This document shows positions 26,129 through 37,900 of a stretch of DNA of 64,000 nucleotides, piece by piece. The stretch lies in the NCBI GenBank assembly GCA_948144175.1, contig CANXME010002124.1:372001-436000 (forward strand), given 5' to 3'. The DNA comes from Closterium sp. NIES-65 (taxonomy: Eukaryota > Streptophyta > Zygnematophyceae > Desmidiales > Closteriaceae). Under the pieces are notes generated by a model. The model ran no database searches. It saw only the letters and a program-made list of their open reading frames with translations, and was not told the DNA's origin. The translations under genes were made by a program, and so were the position numbers. Within the stretch, counting starts at the first letter, position 1. Each line of letters opens with the position of its first letter.

Positions 26129-28483
26129 GAGTTTATCTTATCTGCTGAAATCACCAGGTCTTCTGGGTTCACCCTATTCGGATCCTCCTAATACTGATCC
26201 CTTGAGCCTCTGACCTTCCGGCAGTGACCTTTTGGTGGTGTCTGCAGGCTGCTGTCATGGACCAGTTGATCTCCAATGCATCTCAACCGTCCATGCTCCG
26301 CCTCAAAACTCCATATCAAGCCTTGCTGGTTGTCATATTTCCATAGTAGCGCTTCACTCCCTCCAAAGCAGGACAGCCCTGAGCATATTGAGGCTGGACA
26401 TATATGCTTCCAATGCACTCGAGAGACGTCTCTAAGGAGGTATCACGCCTCAAGGAACGAATGCTTTTTGTGAGCGACCACATTCAGTTTTATCAGCGAG
26501 AGAGCTAGTAGCGCCTCTAAAGTTACTAGCTTGTCAACGACTGGTGGCACGACATCAAGCCCGAGTCTTCCCCAAAAAAAAAAACCCTCCGCAAATTTCT
26601 GGCCCAAAGGTTTTCTCGCGGTTACCCCACTGGGGTTACAGGCAGGGTGATTCCTAGAAAGTTTCTTCTTTGAAGAAAGAAATCAGGAGAAAAAAATCAT
26701 AACATCCAAAGTGAAATTAATTGAGTCCGTTGAAGGGATGTCTACCAGTGGTCACAGCTGCCATGACCGCGGATGCCAAAACTCCAGGGTTTGCAAGCTT
26801 GACGGGATTCTCTTGCTAGACCTCTCTGAGTATTTTTTTTCTGGAGTCGTTCTTAACAGCAATGATTGATGCCTTGTAACCCAGGAGCGCCAGCGGCTAC
26901 ATAGTAGCCGGTGTTTCGTACCCCTTATTGGGGGTTGGTCGCGGTTGCCTTGAACGGTCGGGTTGGGTTGAACGTAGGGTTACCAGAATACCCGAGAGTG
27001 TGCAGTGTAGAGTGAGGACGTTTGTACCAAGGCCCTCACACACTTGGTCGAGGCGACCAGGCAGTCAACTAACCGGTTGGTCGCGACCACATACAGCCAG
27101 GTCGAGGCAGCCAATCCGCAACGTACCAACGTGGTGCACAACCGGGTGTTAACGAAATCATTGCGGGCAGGTTGCACTAACAAGACTCGATGTGAGTGGT
27201 GAAAGAAATTTTTCCATCGAAGGTTAGCCAGTAAATATTGACGCAGTGACTGTTGGGTCTACCCGAAATACTATTTTCATGGTTGGGTACCAAAAACAGG
27301 CGGGTGGTACATTTGCAGGTTGCCTGCTTGGTACCAACCTGCCAGATTTACAGCCCGGTCGACCCGACCAGTCAGGCTGGGTCGACTTCTTGAGGCAACC
27401 GGGGCCTGCCACCAAATTACGTAACACGCTCCAATGCGACTCACTGATAAATCTGCGCACTTCTTTTGCTACTCGTAACTTTGCTAAGATTGCTGGCGTG
27501 TGGTTTGGGAACCGTAGTTGAAGAGGAGCAGCATCCATCCTAGGGACGTATCCGTCATGTGTTGGGGCCTGTTTCTTCACGGACATTTGTCAGTTTTCTT
27601 TAAGAATTCAGGGCTAGATTCAGCTCAGCTCGTAGATTTTCAGGGTCCGTTCGGCCCTGACCCGTATTCTTAGCGGACAGGCTGGGGCCTTCCCCGTAAT
27701 TCCTGCTACCTGGCCCCATACCCCCGTCCCACTCTTAGACCGCGAACGTGGCCCTCTCCCGTCCCCTCCCAACAACACCCCCCCCCCCCCCCCAACCCCT
27801 GACCCTACTCTGTTTTAAGCTCGAAAACAGTATTTACGAACTTATGTTCGGAGCAGGATGTTAAAAAAATGGTCTGAATCCTAAGGCAGGACTCCCTTCC
27901 CGGATATTTCAGGGCTTGTTCTCGACCAGCTCTGCTTCATAAGGTTTGAGCCCAGACCAAGTGCAGAGCACCGATTTGATCCGGAATTTGGTTCGGATGC
28001 GTTTGTGCTGGACGGACAAAAGCTGTACAGTGACCTCATGAATGCCGATTCTCTGCAGTGATTCTCCACGTCAAATACTGCTGGCAAAGTTGTCTTTTTA
28101 CCCACCAACTTTGGTGTGAGAGCGAGAAGATATGCACTGAACCGCGTGAACACACTGAATAGTATCTCTGTTTCTTGGACGTATATCCGGTTAAATTGAG
28201 TTACGCTCTAAAAGTGCTCGTTCAGAATTCTACAAATAATCTTGCGCGAAAGTCACGAGTGGCTAGAGAAATCGCAAATTAATATTTTAGCAATTACTAT
28301 TTGCGTATCAGGCGCGGCTAAAAAAAAAACCCCGCATCCTGGACACGTCCACTTCTGGTTCACGAGCTGGTTCCCGAGCCAATCCGTCGGGTCTGCGTCG
28401 GAACCGTATGGAATCGCACACTTGAGACACGTCCTGAGCGTGACACGAAAATCTAAGGAGGTGTCTCAAGTGCCCGAGTCCTC
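26129..28483. other. Intergenic region, no gene recognised
   Basis: Contains the upstream flank of the zinc-finger gene. A stretch at 26930-27420 is rich in GGTTGG, GGTCGA and CCAACC pairs able to form hairpins, for example GGTTGCCTGCTTGGTACCAACC around 27318-27339. A C run of 15 lies at about 27779-27793. Short ORFs have no recognisable domains. It may be degraded repeat DNA. Confidence 0.5.
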
Positions 28484-29487
28484 TGTCGAAGAGAAAGGCC
28501 CCGCCCTCGCTTGGGCGCAACCGATCTCGCCGTCGACGGGAAGTTTTTGACGGTTTGGTAGAAGAAGCGGGCTTCTGCAGTTTGACGGAAGTTTCGATCG
28601 AGCAGGCTCTGCTCGACAGAATCTGGTCGACGAGCTCTGCGCGACGAGCTCTGGTCGACGATCTCTGCGGGATGAGCTCTCGTCGAAGAGCGCTGGTCGA
28701 CGACCCTGGTCGAGGAACTCTGATCGAAGCGTTCGGGTCGAGGAGCTCTGTTCGACGAACGTTGTTCGGCCGATCGATGCCAAACTCATCGATCGAAGTT
28801 GCAGAGTTCTGCGAAACTCCGCGGAGGCGTGCGAACTTTCGCCCAGGAGATTTTGACGAAGTACTATTTGCGGAACGGCATCACGTGGTCAACGGTGCGC
28901 ACCTGGCAAAACCGACGACACGTTTTCTACCTGGCACCTGCGCAATGTGCCTGGCGGTGAAACCGCCAACCTGCACCTACTTGGTAGGTGCGCACATCTG
29001 CGCAGATAGACAACCTGCGACTGTAGAAAGTTACCTGCGACTGCAGTGCTGGCAGAACGTGCGCGGTGCAACGCTGGCAGATTACTCTGCTGCAGCGTTG
29101 GCAAGCCGCTCTTCTGCTGCGCTGGCAGATGTCCACCTTGCTAGGTGTTGCATGCCATTCTAGTTCCTTTTGTTCTGCATGCCTCAATTGTACTATCAAC
29201 TTTTCATTGCAAGTTGTTCTTTCAACTTCCTTGGTGGAAACTCTTGCAAAACTTCTCTGTGAACACAGCAAGCAGTAAGAACGTTAGTACAACGCTACGA
29301 TCACTCGCACAACTCCGTGCCCTCCACTGTAGTCCACTCCCGTTGTGTAGTGACTCTCCGCATGGTGCGGTGAGCGTCGATGGCCCCGTGTTAGATAAGC
29401 CGACTTCTGTGTTCATTACCAAAGTTGTTGTTAGGCCGACAGCCGTCTTAGTCGCCATGGTGGACCCCGTGGTCGAAGCAGGTGTAA
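28484..29487 (+). mobile_element. LTR and 5' leader fragment of a retrotransposon (family G)
   Basis: 28484-29362 starts TGTCGA and ends CTCCGCA. It matches the solo LTR at 49999-51139 at both ends (shared GGCCCCG...CCTCGCTTGGGCG near the start, AACTTTT..., GTGAAACTCTTGC and CTCCGCA near the end). After it comes TGGTGCGG, which could be a primer site, and an ATG (29458) followed by GTGGACCCC. It is cut at 29487, where Copia copy C begins. No matching target duplication was found, so this is a truncated element. Confidence 0.65.
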
Positions 29488-30394
29488 ACAAGCAAGTGCA
29501 GGTATAGAAAGATCACAGTACAAGCAAGGTCAAGAAGTGAGCAAGTGAGGCCAAGTAGGCACAAGACCTAGCATCGTACAGAAGCGCTGATGATCACAAG
29601 GCGGAAGTGCCTTGGTAAAGATATCGGCAGTGTTGGCCTCAGAGGCCACGTAAGCAAGGCGCAGCTGACCACGCTGCTGCAGCTCACGAGCAAGGAAGTA
29701 GCGAAGAGCAATGTGCTTCGTTCTGTGCTCCAGTCTGTGCTCCCGACACAAGGCCAGCATGTCCTTGTTGTCTACGTACAGAACTGGAGGAGAACGAGGC
29801 GGCTCTCCTAGACCAGTCAGCAGGTAGGTGAGCCAGCGTAGCTCCTGTGCAGCCATGGCCCCCGCGTAGATCTCAGCCTCACAGCTGGAGCCGAGAACAG
29901 AAGACGAGCGGGTAGACCGCCACGAAACAGAGCCGGAACCAAGGCTGAAGGTGTAACCCTGTGACGACCGCTGCGTAGCCTGGTCGTCAGCCCAAGAAGC
30001 TGTCAGAATTATGTTTTTATAACTGCATGTAGTTCTAGCTGTAGTGTAGTTATTAAATTTGTAGGTGGTGCACCTCTTCATTTGTTCCTATGCTATATGT
30101 TCCTTGAAACCTATAGTGAACTCATTTTCTCCCAACTCCTCTTCCAACTCACTCGAACCTCACCCTAGGCAAGAACCACTCGACACCTAATCTCGGGCCT
30201 AGGCTCCTAAGCCTAGGCCCTAGTTTCAACTTAACTCATTCTCGTTCAATTATTCGACATGTTATCAGAGCGACGTTCGTTCTGGCCTGTGCGCCCGCCT
30301 CACGTTTCCGCTGCTACGATTTTCCGGTCGCGCGCCTAGGGCGCGTGGCGATTTTCCCTTGTCCCGCCCCCGGTTGGCGTGTGACTCCTTCTCT

Positions 30395-30562
30395 GCCCGT
30401 CGCGCGCCCCGTGGCACGCGACGGTGCCCTAAACCTGTCCGTCGTGCGCCCCGTGGCACGCGACGGTGCCCTGCTCGTCGTGCGCCCCGAGGCACACGAT
30501 CGGGCCCTTTCACTTAAACTTACCCGTCGTGCGCCCCGTGGCACGCGACGGGCCTCTCCGCC
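30395..30562 (+). repeat. Four hairpin-like repeats near the primer site
   Basis: Four copies of CGTCGTGCGCCCCGTGGCAC followed by GCGACGG lie 135-300 bases after the LTR. Each can fold on itself (CCGTCG/CGACGG ends). The position resembles packaging-signal regions, but that role is only inferred. Confidence 0.75.
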
Positions 30563-30791
30563 CCTGCTCTCCCTGCAGCCGCCCCTGACCTATCAGCGCC
30601 GACACAGTTTCGCCGCTCTGCGGCTTTCTTCCCGCCCACCCCCTCCTCCTTTGTCTCCCTGCAGCCGTGGGGAGGAGGGTATGGGGGTGGCGGGTGTTGG
30701 AGTGTTGGGTCGTCTTCTTCCCTTCCCCTCCTCCTCCTTTCGTACCCACTGCTGCAGCTACCGCTAGGGGGGAGGATGTGAGGGTGTGGGG

Positions 30792-30922
30792 TGTCAGATT
30801 ATTATAGCTGATGCATGTTTGTAGGCTATAGTGGGGTAGCACATATGGGGTACAGTTTGCTAGGGTTGTATTTGTACCCAACTCTGACTTAGTCAATTCA
30901 TTCCTCTGCTCATAGTTTCACA
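30792..30922 (+). repeat. 5' LTR of Copia A
   Basis: 131 bp, TG...CA borders, identical to 38111-38241. Confidence 0.95.
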
Positions 30923-31019
30923 TGGTATAGAGCTAGGTCCCTCCAGGACCGAATTTTTTTTTGGGCCCACCGAAGCGCGCCCCCCGAGGCGCGCCCTTTT
31001 TGTTTTAGCGACCCTTCGG

Positions 31020-31875
31020 GTCGCCCTCTCCCCTTACGCGGCCCCGCGCTGGCCCCTTACGCGGCCCTGCGCCGCCGGCTCCTACGCGGCCCCGCGCCGG
31101 CCTCTTACGCGGCTCCGAGCCGGCCCCTTACGCGGCCCTGGGCCGCCGGCTCCTACTCGGCCCCTTACGCGGCCCCGCGCCGGCCTCCTTCTCGGCCCCG
31201 CCGCCGGCCTCCTACACGGCCCGCCGCAGGCCTCCTACTCGGCCCGCCACCGGCCTCCTACACGGCCCGCCGCCGGCCTCCTACTCGGCCCGCCGCCGGC
31301 TCCTACACGGCCCCGCCGCCGGCTCCTACTCGGCTCCGCCGCCGGCCTCCTACACGGCCCGCCGCCGGCCTCCTACACGGCCCGGCCCCGGCTCCTACTC
31401 GGCCCGCCGCCGGCCCCCTACTCGGCCCGCCGCCGGCCTCCTACACGGCCCTGCCGCCGGCCTCCTACTTGGCCCGTCGCCGGCCTCCTACTCGGCCCAC
31501 CGCCGGCCTCCTACTCGGCCCGCCGCCGGCCTCCTACACGGCCCTGCCGCCGGCCTCCTACACGGCCCTGCCGCCGGCCTCCTACTCGGCCCGTCGCCGG
31601 CCTCCTACTCGGCCCGCCGCCGGCTCCTACCTGGCCCTACCGCCGGCCCTACCGCCGGCCTTGTCCCGGCCCCGCCACTGCACTGCAGCCGAGCCGCCCA
31701 GCAGCAGCCGAGCCGCCCAGCAGCAGCCGAGCCGCCCAGCAGCAGCCGAGCCGCCTAGCAGCAGCCGAGCCGCCCAGCAGCAGCCGAGCCGCCCAGCAGC
31801 AGCCGAGCTGCCCAGCAGCAGCCGAGCCGCCCAGCAGCAGCCGAGCCGCCCCGCAGTAGCCGAGCCGCCCCGCAG
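31020..31875 (+). repeat. GC-rich minisatellites in Copia A leader
   Basis: First, about 600 bp of CGGCCCGCCGCCGGCCTCCTAC-like units (31020-31670). Then about ten copies of GAGCCGCCCAGCAGCAGCC (31690-31870). They lie between the primer site and the polyprotein start. Copies C and D carry different GC minisatellites in the same place. Confidence 0.9.
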
Positions 31876-31971
31876 TAGCCGAGCCGCCCGGTACCTGAGC
31901 AGCCCGAGCCGCCTGAGCTGCACGAGCAGCCCGAGCCGCCTGCTGCTGACCTACCCGACTCTCCCATCCCG

Positions 31972-34900
31972 GTGAGACTTTCAGCTGCTGCTATGGCCAC
32001 CCCCAATGTTCTCACTTTTGACGCTGAGGGGAGGGCCATTGACTTTGCCGTCTGGATCGAGGATCTGCAGCTGTACTTACTGTGTGATGCGGTAGATGAG
32101 GTCTCTCTCTTTGACTTTGTCTCTGGCGCTGTCCCTGCCCCGCCTGCTGATGCTGACTCTGCCGTTCGCTCCAAGTGGGCGACCCGCGATGCGGCTGCAC
32201 GTCTTGCTGTGCGTCGCCACCTCCCTTCCTCTGAGCGTGCCCACTTTAGTCAGTGCAAGACCGCTCAGGCCTTGTACGACGCTGTAGTTGCGCGCTACTC
32301 CTCCCCTTCCTCCGCTACCCTTAGCCGCCTCATGCTACCGTTTCTCTTCCCTGACCTCGCTTCCTTTCCCACTGTCGCTGACCTCGTTACCCACCTCCGC
32401 GCTAGTGACACCCGCTACCGCGCTGCCCTTCCTGCTGAGTTCCGCGCTGCGAACCCTCCTCCCATGTACATCACTCTCTACTTTCTCGTCACCCGTCTTC
32501 CTGAGTCCCTTCGTGTCGTTAGGGACCAGTTTCTCTCTGTCTGTCCCACCACTCTCACTGTCGACCTCCTTGAGGAGTCCCTGCTAGCGGCTGAGAAGAG
32601 TATTGTCGCTGTAGGGGCCTCTCGGGGTGACCCTCGCACCCCCATCTTTGAGGGGTGTGGTCCCTCCCCCCTGCTGCCCTCTGTCGCCTCTGCCGCTGCG
32701 GCCGACCTCGTTGGTTTTGAGTCGGTCGGCGCGGCGTCTGCCCCCAGTGGCAGACGCCGCACTGGCAAGGGCAAAGGGGGCAAGGGAGCGGGTGGGGCCA
32801 GAGGGGGCGGTGGAGGAGGCGGTGGGGGTGGAGGGGGGAGTGGGGGTGGCGGGGGGGGTGGTGGCGGGAGTGGAGGTAGTAGTGGCGGCGGTGGAGGCGG
32901 AGGTGGCGGCGGAGGTGGTAGCGGAGGAGGCGGTGGGAGCGGTGGGAGCGACGGTCCTGGTGGGGGAGGTGGCGGTGGCGACGGGGGTGGCGGTGGAGGC
33001 GGGGGTGGCGGTGGAGGAGGGGGTCGGAGTGGCTCGTCCCAGCGGAGCAGCTCTGGGGGTGGTCAGCGCCAGCAGCAGCAGCAGCAGCAGCCACAGCAGC
33101 AGCCGCAGCAGCAGCAGCGCTCTCGCACCGTCCCCGGCCCTCAGCAGCTCCGTGAGTGGTACTTGCAGCGTCAGCGCGGTGGTGCGCTTGGTCCCTGCCC
33201 CTACGTTCTTCGCACTGGTGACCGTGCAGGGGAGAGGTGTGGAGGCGCCCACACAGCCCGTCGCTGCTTTGGCCGCCTGACCGACGCCTGGCGTCAGCAG
33301 TTTCCGGAGGCCGCTGAGATCCCCCGCTGGGGAGAGCTGTCTAGGGCTGGTGTAGCTATTTATGATCTTGATTTTGATGCTATTCTCTCTGCTATGTATG
33401 CTGTGACTGGTAGTGATGAGGATGACTGTTACCGGTGTTTCCCGCCCGACCCGGGCATTGGTACTGCCGCGTCAGGTACTTGTGCAGCTGCTGCTCTAGG
33501 TGCCAGTGCGTCTGTGCTTTCAGGTACTGGTGAGTCCGCCCTCTCAGGTACTGTGTCGGCTTCGGCCTCTCACACCTTCACCCTTGACTCTGGAGCGTCT
33601 CGCTCCTTCTTTAGGGACCGCACCACTCTCACGCCGCTGAGTCGGCCGGTTGCGGTGTCCCTGGCGGACCCCTCTGGGGGGCCTGTCCTGTCTCGCTTCT
33701 CCACTGTCCTCCCGTGTCCGGCGGCCCCCTCTGGCACCCTGACTGGTCTCTACCTCCCCTCGTTCTCGACGAACTTGGTGAGTGGTGCTGACCTCCAGGA
33801 TGCAGGTGTCCACCAGTTCACCCCTGCTCGTCAGCGGGTGACCCACTGTACGGAGGCGGATACAGGTCGCCACCTGGCTACGTTTACACGTCGGCCGGGA
33901 TCGAGCCTGTACACACTGACCACTGCTTCTCCTCCAGGTACTGCGTCTGGTAGAGCCCCTTCGTCTGGTCAGGTGTTTGCTGCAGCGTCCAGGTCTGGTC
34001 CTGAGTCTGCCCCTTGTTCGTGTCGTCGTCTGTCTCACGAGACCCTCCTCTGGCACCACCGCCTTGGCCACCCCTCTCTGCTTCGGCTCAGAGGCATGGC
34101 CTCGCGGGTCCTTGTGTCTGGTCTTCCCCGGTCCCTCCCTCCCCTTCCTCCGGGCCCTGGCCCTGCCTGTGTCCCCTGTGTCGAGGGGCGCCAGCGTGCT
34201 GCCCCTCACTCCTCCCAGTTTCCTCCGACAGAGGCCCCGTTGCAGACGCTTCACATGGACGTGTGGGGCCCAGCCCGCGTCCGTGGACAGGGTCAGGAGC
34301 GCTACTTCCTGCTAGTGGTTGACGACTACTCGCGTTACACCACAGTCTTCCCCTTGCGCAGCAAGGGTGAGGTCACTCAGGTGTTGATCGACTGGATCCG
34401 CGCAGCTCGTCTTCAGCTTCGGAGAAGCTTTGGCTCTGACTTCCCTGTCTTGCGTCTGCACTCGGACAGAGGCGGAGAGTTCTCCTCGGCCCTCCTGAGT
34501 ACCTACTGTCGTGTGCGAGGCATCCGTCAGACCTTCACGCTTCCGGACTCACCACAGCAGAATGGGATCGCTGAGCGCCGCATTGGCATGGTCATGGACG
34601 TCGCTCGTACGTCCATGATGCATGCGGCTGCTCCCCATTTTCTGTGGCCGTTTGCGGTCAGGTACGCTGCGCACCAGATCAACCTCCACCCCAGGGTCTC
34701 TCGACCGGAGACCTCCCCAGCTCTGTTGTGGACGGGGAAGGTTGGCGATGCGTCGGCGTTCCGGGTCTGGGGATCTCGGGCGTTTGTTCGCGACCTGTCT
34801 GCGGACAAGCTGTCCCCTCGTGCTTCTCCCTGCGTCTTCCTCGGGTTCCCCCCCGACGCCCCTGGGTGGCAGTTTTACCACCCCACCTCTCGACGTGTTC

Positions 34901-37900
34901 TGTCCTCCCAGGACGTCACGTTCGACGAGTCGGTACCCTACTACCGCCTCTTCCCCTACCGCACTCCGTCCCTCCCCCCACCCCCCCTCTTCTTGGTACC
35001 AGGTCCCCCCCCAGTAGTCCCCCTCCCCCCTCAGGGTCCTGCCCCTTCAGGTGTGTCTCAGGTAGACGCGGTCGAGCCTGTCGAGGTCCCTGGTGACTCC
35101 GGTGCTGCTGCGGGAGCTGAGCCTGGGGGTGCGGAGTCTAGGGGTGCTGAGCCTGGGGGTGCGGAGTCTGGGGGTGCTGAGCCTGGGGGTGCTGAGCCTG
35201 GGGGTACTGTGCCTGGGGGTGCTGTGTCTGGAGGTACTGAGCCTGGGGGTGCTGAGCCGGGAGGTGCCGAGCCTGGAGGTGCTGTGCCTGGGGGTGCTTC
35301 GTCTCACCGGGAGCCGCTCTCTCCACTAGAGCTGCGTGAGTGGTTTGCCCGGCGCTGGAGGCGTGCCGCTGGTGCTGGTGGTTCTTCGGCTGCGGAGGGC
35401 GCTGCTGCCACGCGACCTGGCGGTGCTCGTCCTGTGGGTGCTGGAGCTGCTGGGTCTGAGTGTTCTCCTGGAGCTGGTCCTGCTGAGGACGTTGGCGCTG
35501 AGCCTGCGGTTGGTGGTCCGACTGACGGTGCTCCTGGTGCTGCTGCTGGAGGTTCTGGAGCTTCTGGTGGTTCTGCTGGAGGTGCTGCTGGAGTGGGTGC
35601 TCCTGCCGGGGGTGCTGGTGCTGTTCCTGCTGTTTCTGGCGTCGCCGCGCGGCCCCGACCGTACTTCGTTCCGCTCCTGCAGCAGGTTCTTGGTCTTACA
35701 CCTCCTCCTCCTTCCTTAGAGGGTCCGCAGCCTGTCCGGTCACAGCCACAGCTACAGCCTGCCTCCCCTTTGCCTGCTCCTTCTCCCTACGCTGGTCCGA
35801 CTGGAGGTCTTACTGAGCGTCGTGAGCCTGCGTCTCGTCCTGCGTCGCCTGTTCGTACTGAGCGCGCTAGTGGTCGCGGGTCGCGTCAGCGTCCTCCTCC
35901 TGTCCCTGGCACGCACCGGATGTCACTGCGTCCGTCCACTGCTCCTCTGCGTGCCCCTTTGCCTTCTCCTCCTGCTTCCTCTCTTCCTGCTCTTGCCGAC
36001 CCGGAGTCGGACTCTCTTCGTGCTGCCAGTCCTACTGTCACGCGTCTCCTTGCTACTGCTGTCACTGACCCTTCCTTCGAGTCGTCTGCTGCGTCTGCCC
36101 TTGTCACTGAGCTTGTCGACTTTGCTGCGCGCTGTCGTCTAGACTACGCTGCTCGTCTTGTCGCTGAGTCTGAGTCCGCCTGTCCTCCGTCCGTCGGGGG
36201 TGAGTGTGCCCTTGGCACGGACGTCCTAGAGGACAGGCAGGAGGAGTTCCAGTGTCTAGCCGCTGCTTCACCTCGTCTCGCGTCTGTACTGCTAGCCCCT
36301 GAGGGAGACCCGGATGCACTAGACATCCCGACTCCGCGTTCTTACGCGGAGGCCGTAGAGGGTCCCTACTCCTCTCAGTGGCAGGCAGCTATGGATGCAG
36401 AGATGGCTTCCTGGAAGTCCACAGGCACCTACGTTGACGCGGTTCCCCCTCCTGGGGCGAACATCGTCAGTGGCATGTGGATCTTCAGGGTGAAGCGGCC
36501 GCCGGGCTCGCCGCCTGTCTTCAAGGCGCGTTACGTGGCTCGTGGCTTCAGTCAGCGGCAGGGAGTTGACTACTTTCAGACCTTCTCTCCCACCCCGAAG
36601 ATGACCACTCTTCGGGTGCTGCTGCACATTGCCGCTCAGCGCGACTACGAGCTTCACTCTCTCGACTTCAGCACTGCGTTCCTGCAGGGTAGCCTGCACG
36701 AGGAGATCTGGCTGCGCCGTCCGCCTGGCTTCACTGGGACTTTCCCTCCTGGTACCCAGTGGAGCCTCCGACGGCCAGTCTACGGTCTCCGCCAGGCACC
36801 GCGTGAGTGGCACGACACACTGAGGACTACGCTTGCGGCTCTTGGGTTTGCTCCTTCTACTGCTGACCCGTCGCTGTTTCTTCGCACCGACACTTCCCTG
36901 CCGCCGTTCTACATCCTCGTGTACGTCGACGACTTGGTCTTTGCCACAGCGGACACTGCTGGACTCGCCTACGTGAAGTCCGAGCTGCTGAAGAGACACA
37001 CGTGCACAGACCTGGGTGAACTGCGCAGCTACCTTGGCTTGCAGATCACTCGGGACAGAGCACGCCGCACCATTACCCTGACTCAGTCACACATGGTGCA
37101 GCAGGTCCTTCAGCGCTTCGGCTTCACGTACTCCTCGCCTCAGGCCACTCCTCTGCCTACTCGCCACTCACTCTCAGCTCTGCCTTCGGATGAGTCCGTA
37201 GAGTCGAGTGGTCCGTATGCAGAGCTTGTTGGCTGCCTCATGTACCTGATGACCTGCACTCGACCTGACCTTGCATACCCTCTGAGCATCCTTGCACGCT
37301 ATGTTGCTCCTGGGAGACACCGACCAGAGCACATGGCTGCAGCGAAGAGGGTATTGCGCTACCTGTGCAGTACGTCGGGCATGGGGCTAGTGCTTGGAGG
37401 GCGGAGTCCAGTGGTCCTTACTGGGCACGCAGACGCTTCTTGGGCTGACGACCAGGCTACGCAGCGGTCGTCACAGGGTTACACCTTCAGCCTTGGTTCC
37501 GGCTCTGTCTCGTGGCGGTCTACTCGCTCGTCTTCGGTTCTCGGCTCCAGTTGTGAGGCTGAGATCTACGCCGGGGCCATGGCTGCACAGGAGCTTCGCT
37601 GGCTCACCTACCTGCTGACTGACCTTGGAGAGCTGCCTCGTTCTCCTCCAGTGCTGTACGTAGACAACAAGGCCATGTTGGCCTTGTGTCGAGAGCAGCG
37701 CTTGGAGCACAGAACGAAGCACATTGCTCTCCGCTACTTCCTTGCTCGTGAGCTGCAGCAGCGTGGTCAGTTGCGACTTGCTTACGTGGCCTCTGAGGCC
37801 AACACTGCTGATGTGTTCACCAAGGCACTTGCGCCTTGCGACCATCAGCGCTTTTGTACCCAGCTGGGTCTTGTACCTGTCTTGCCTCACTTGCTCTCTT

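Noticed and set aside
26928..29163. Short + strand ORFs as genes (for example 26928-27152, 28555-29163)
   Set aside because: There are no recognisable domains. The latter lies wholly inside an LTR related to the solo LTR at 49999.
35047..35307. - and + strand repeat ORFs over the GGAEPGG linker (also in copies C, D and E)
   Set aside because: These are other-frame readings of an 18-bp-type repeat in the Copia linker.
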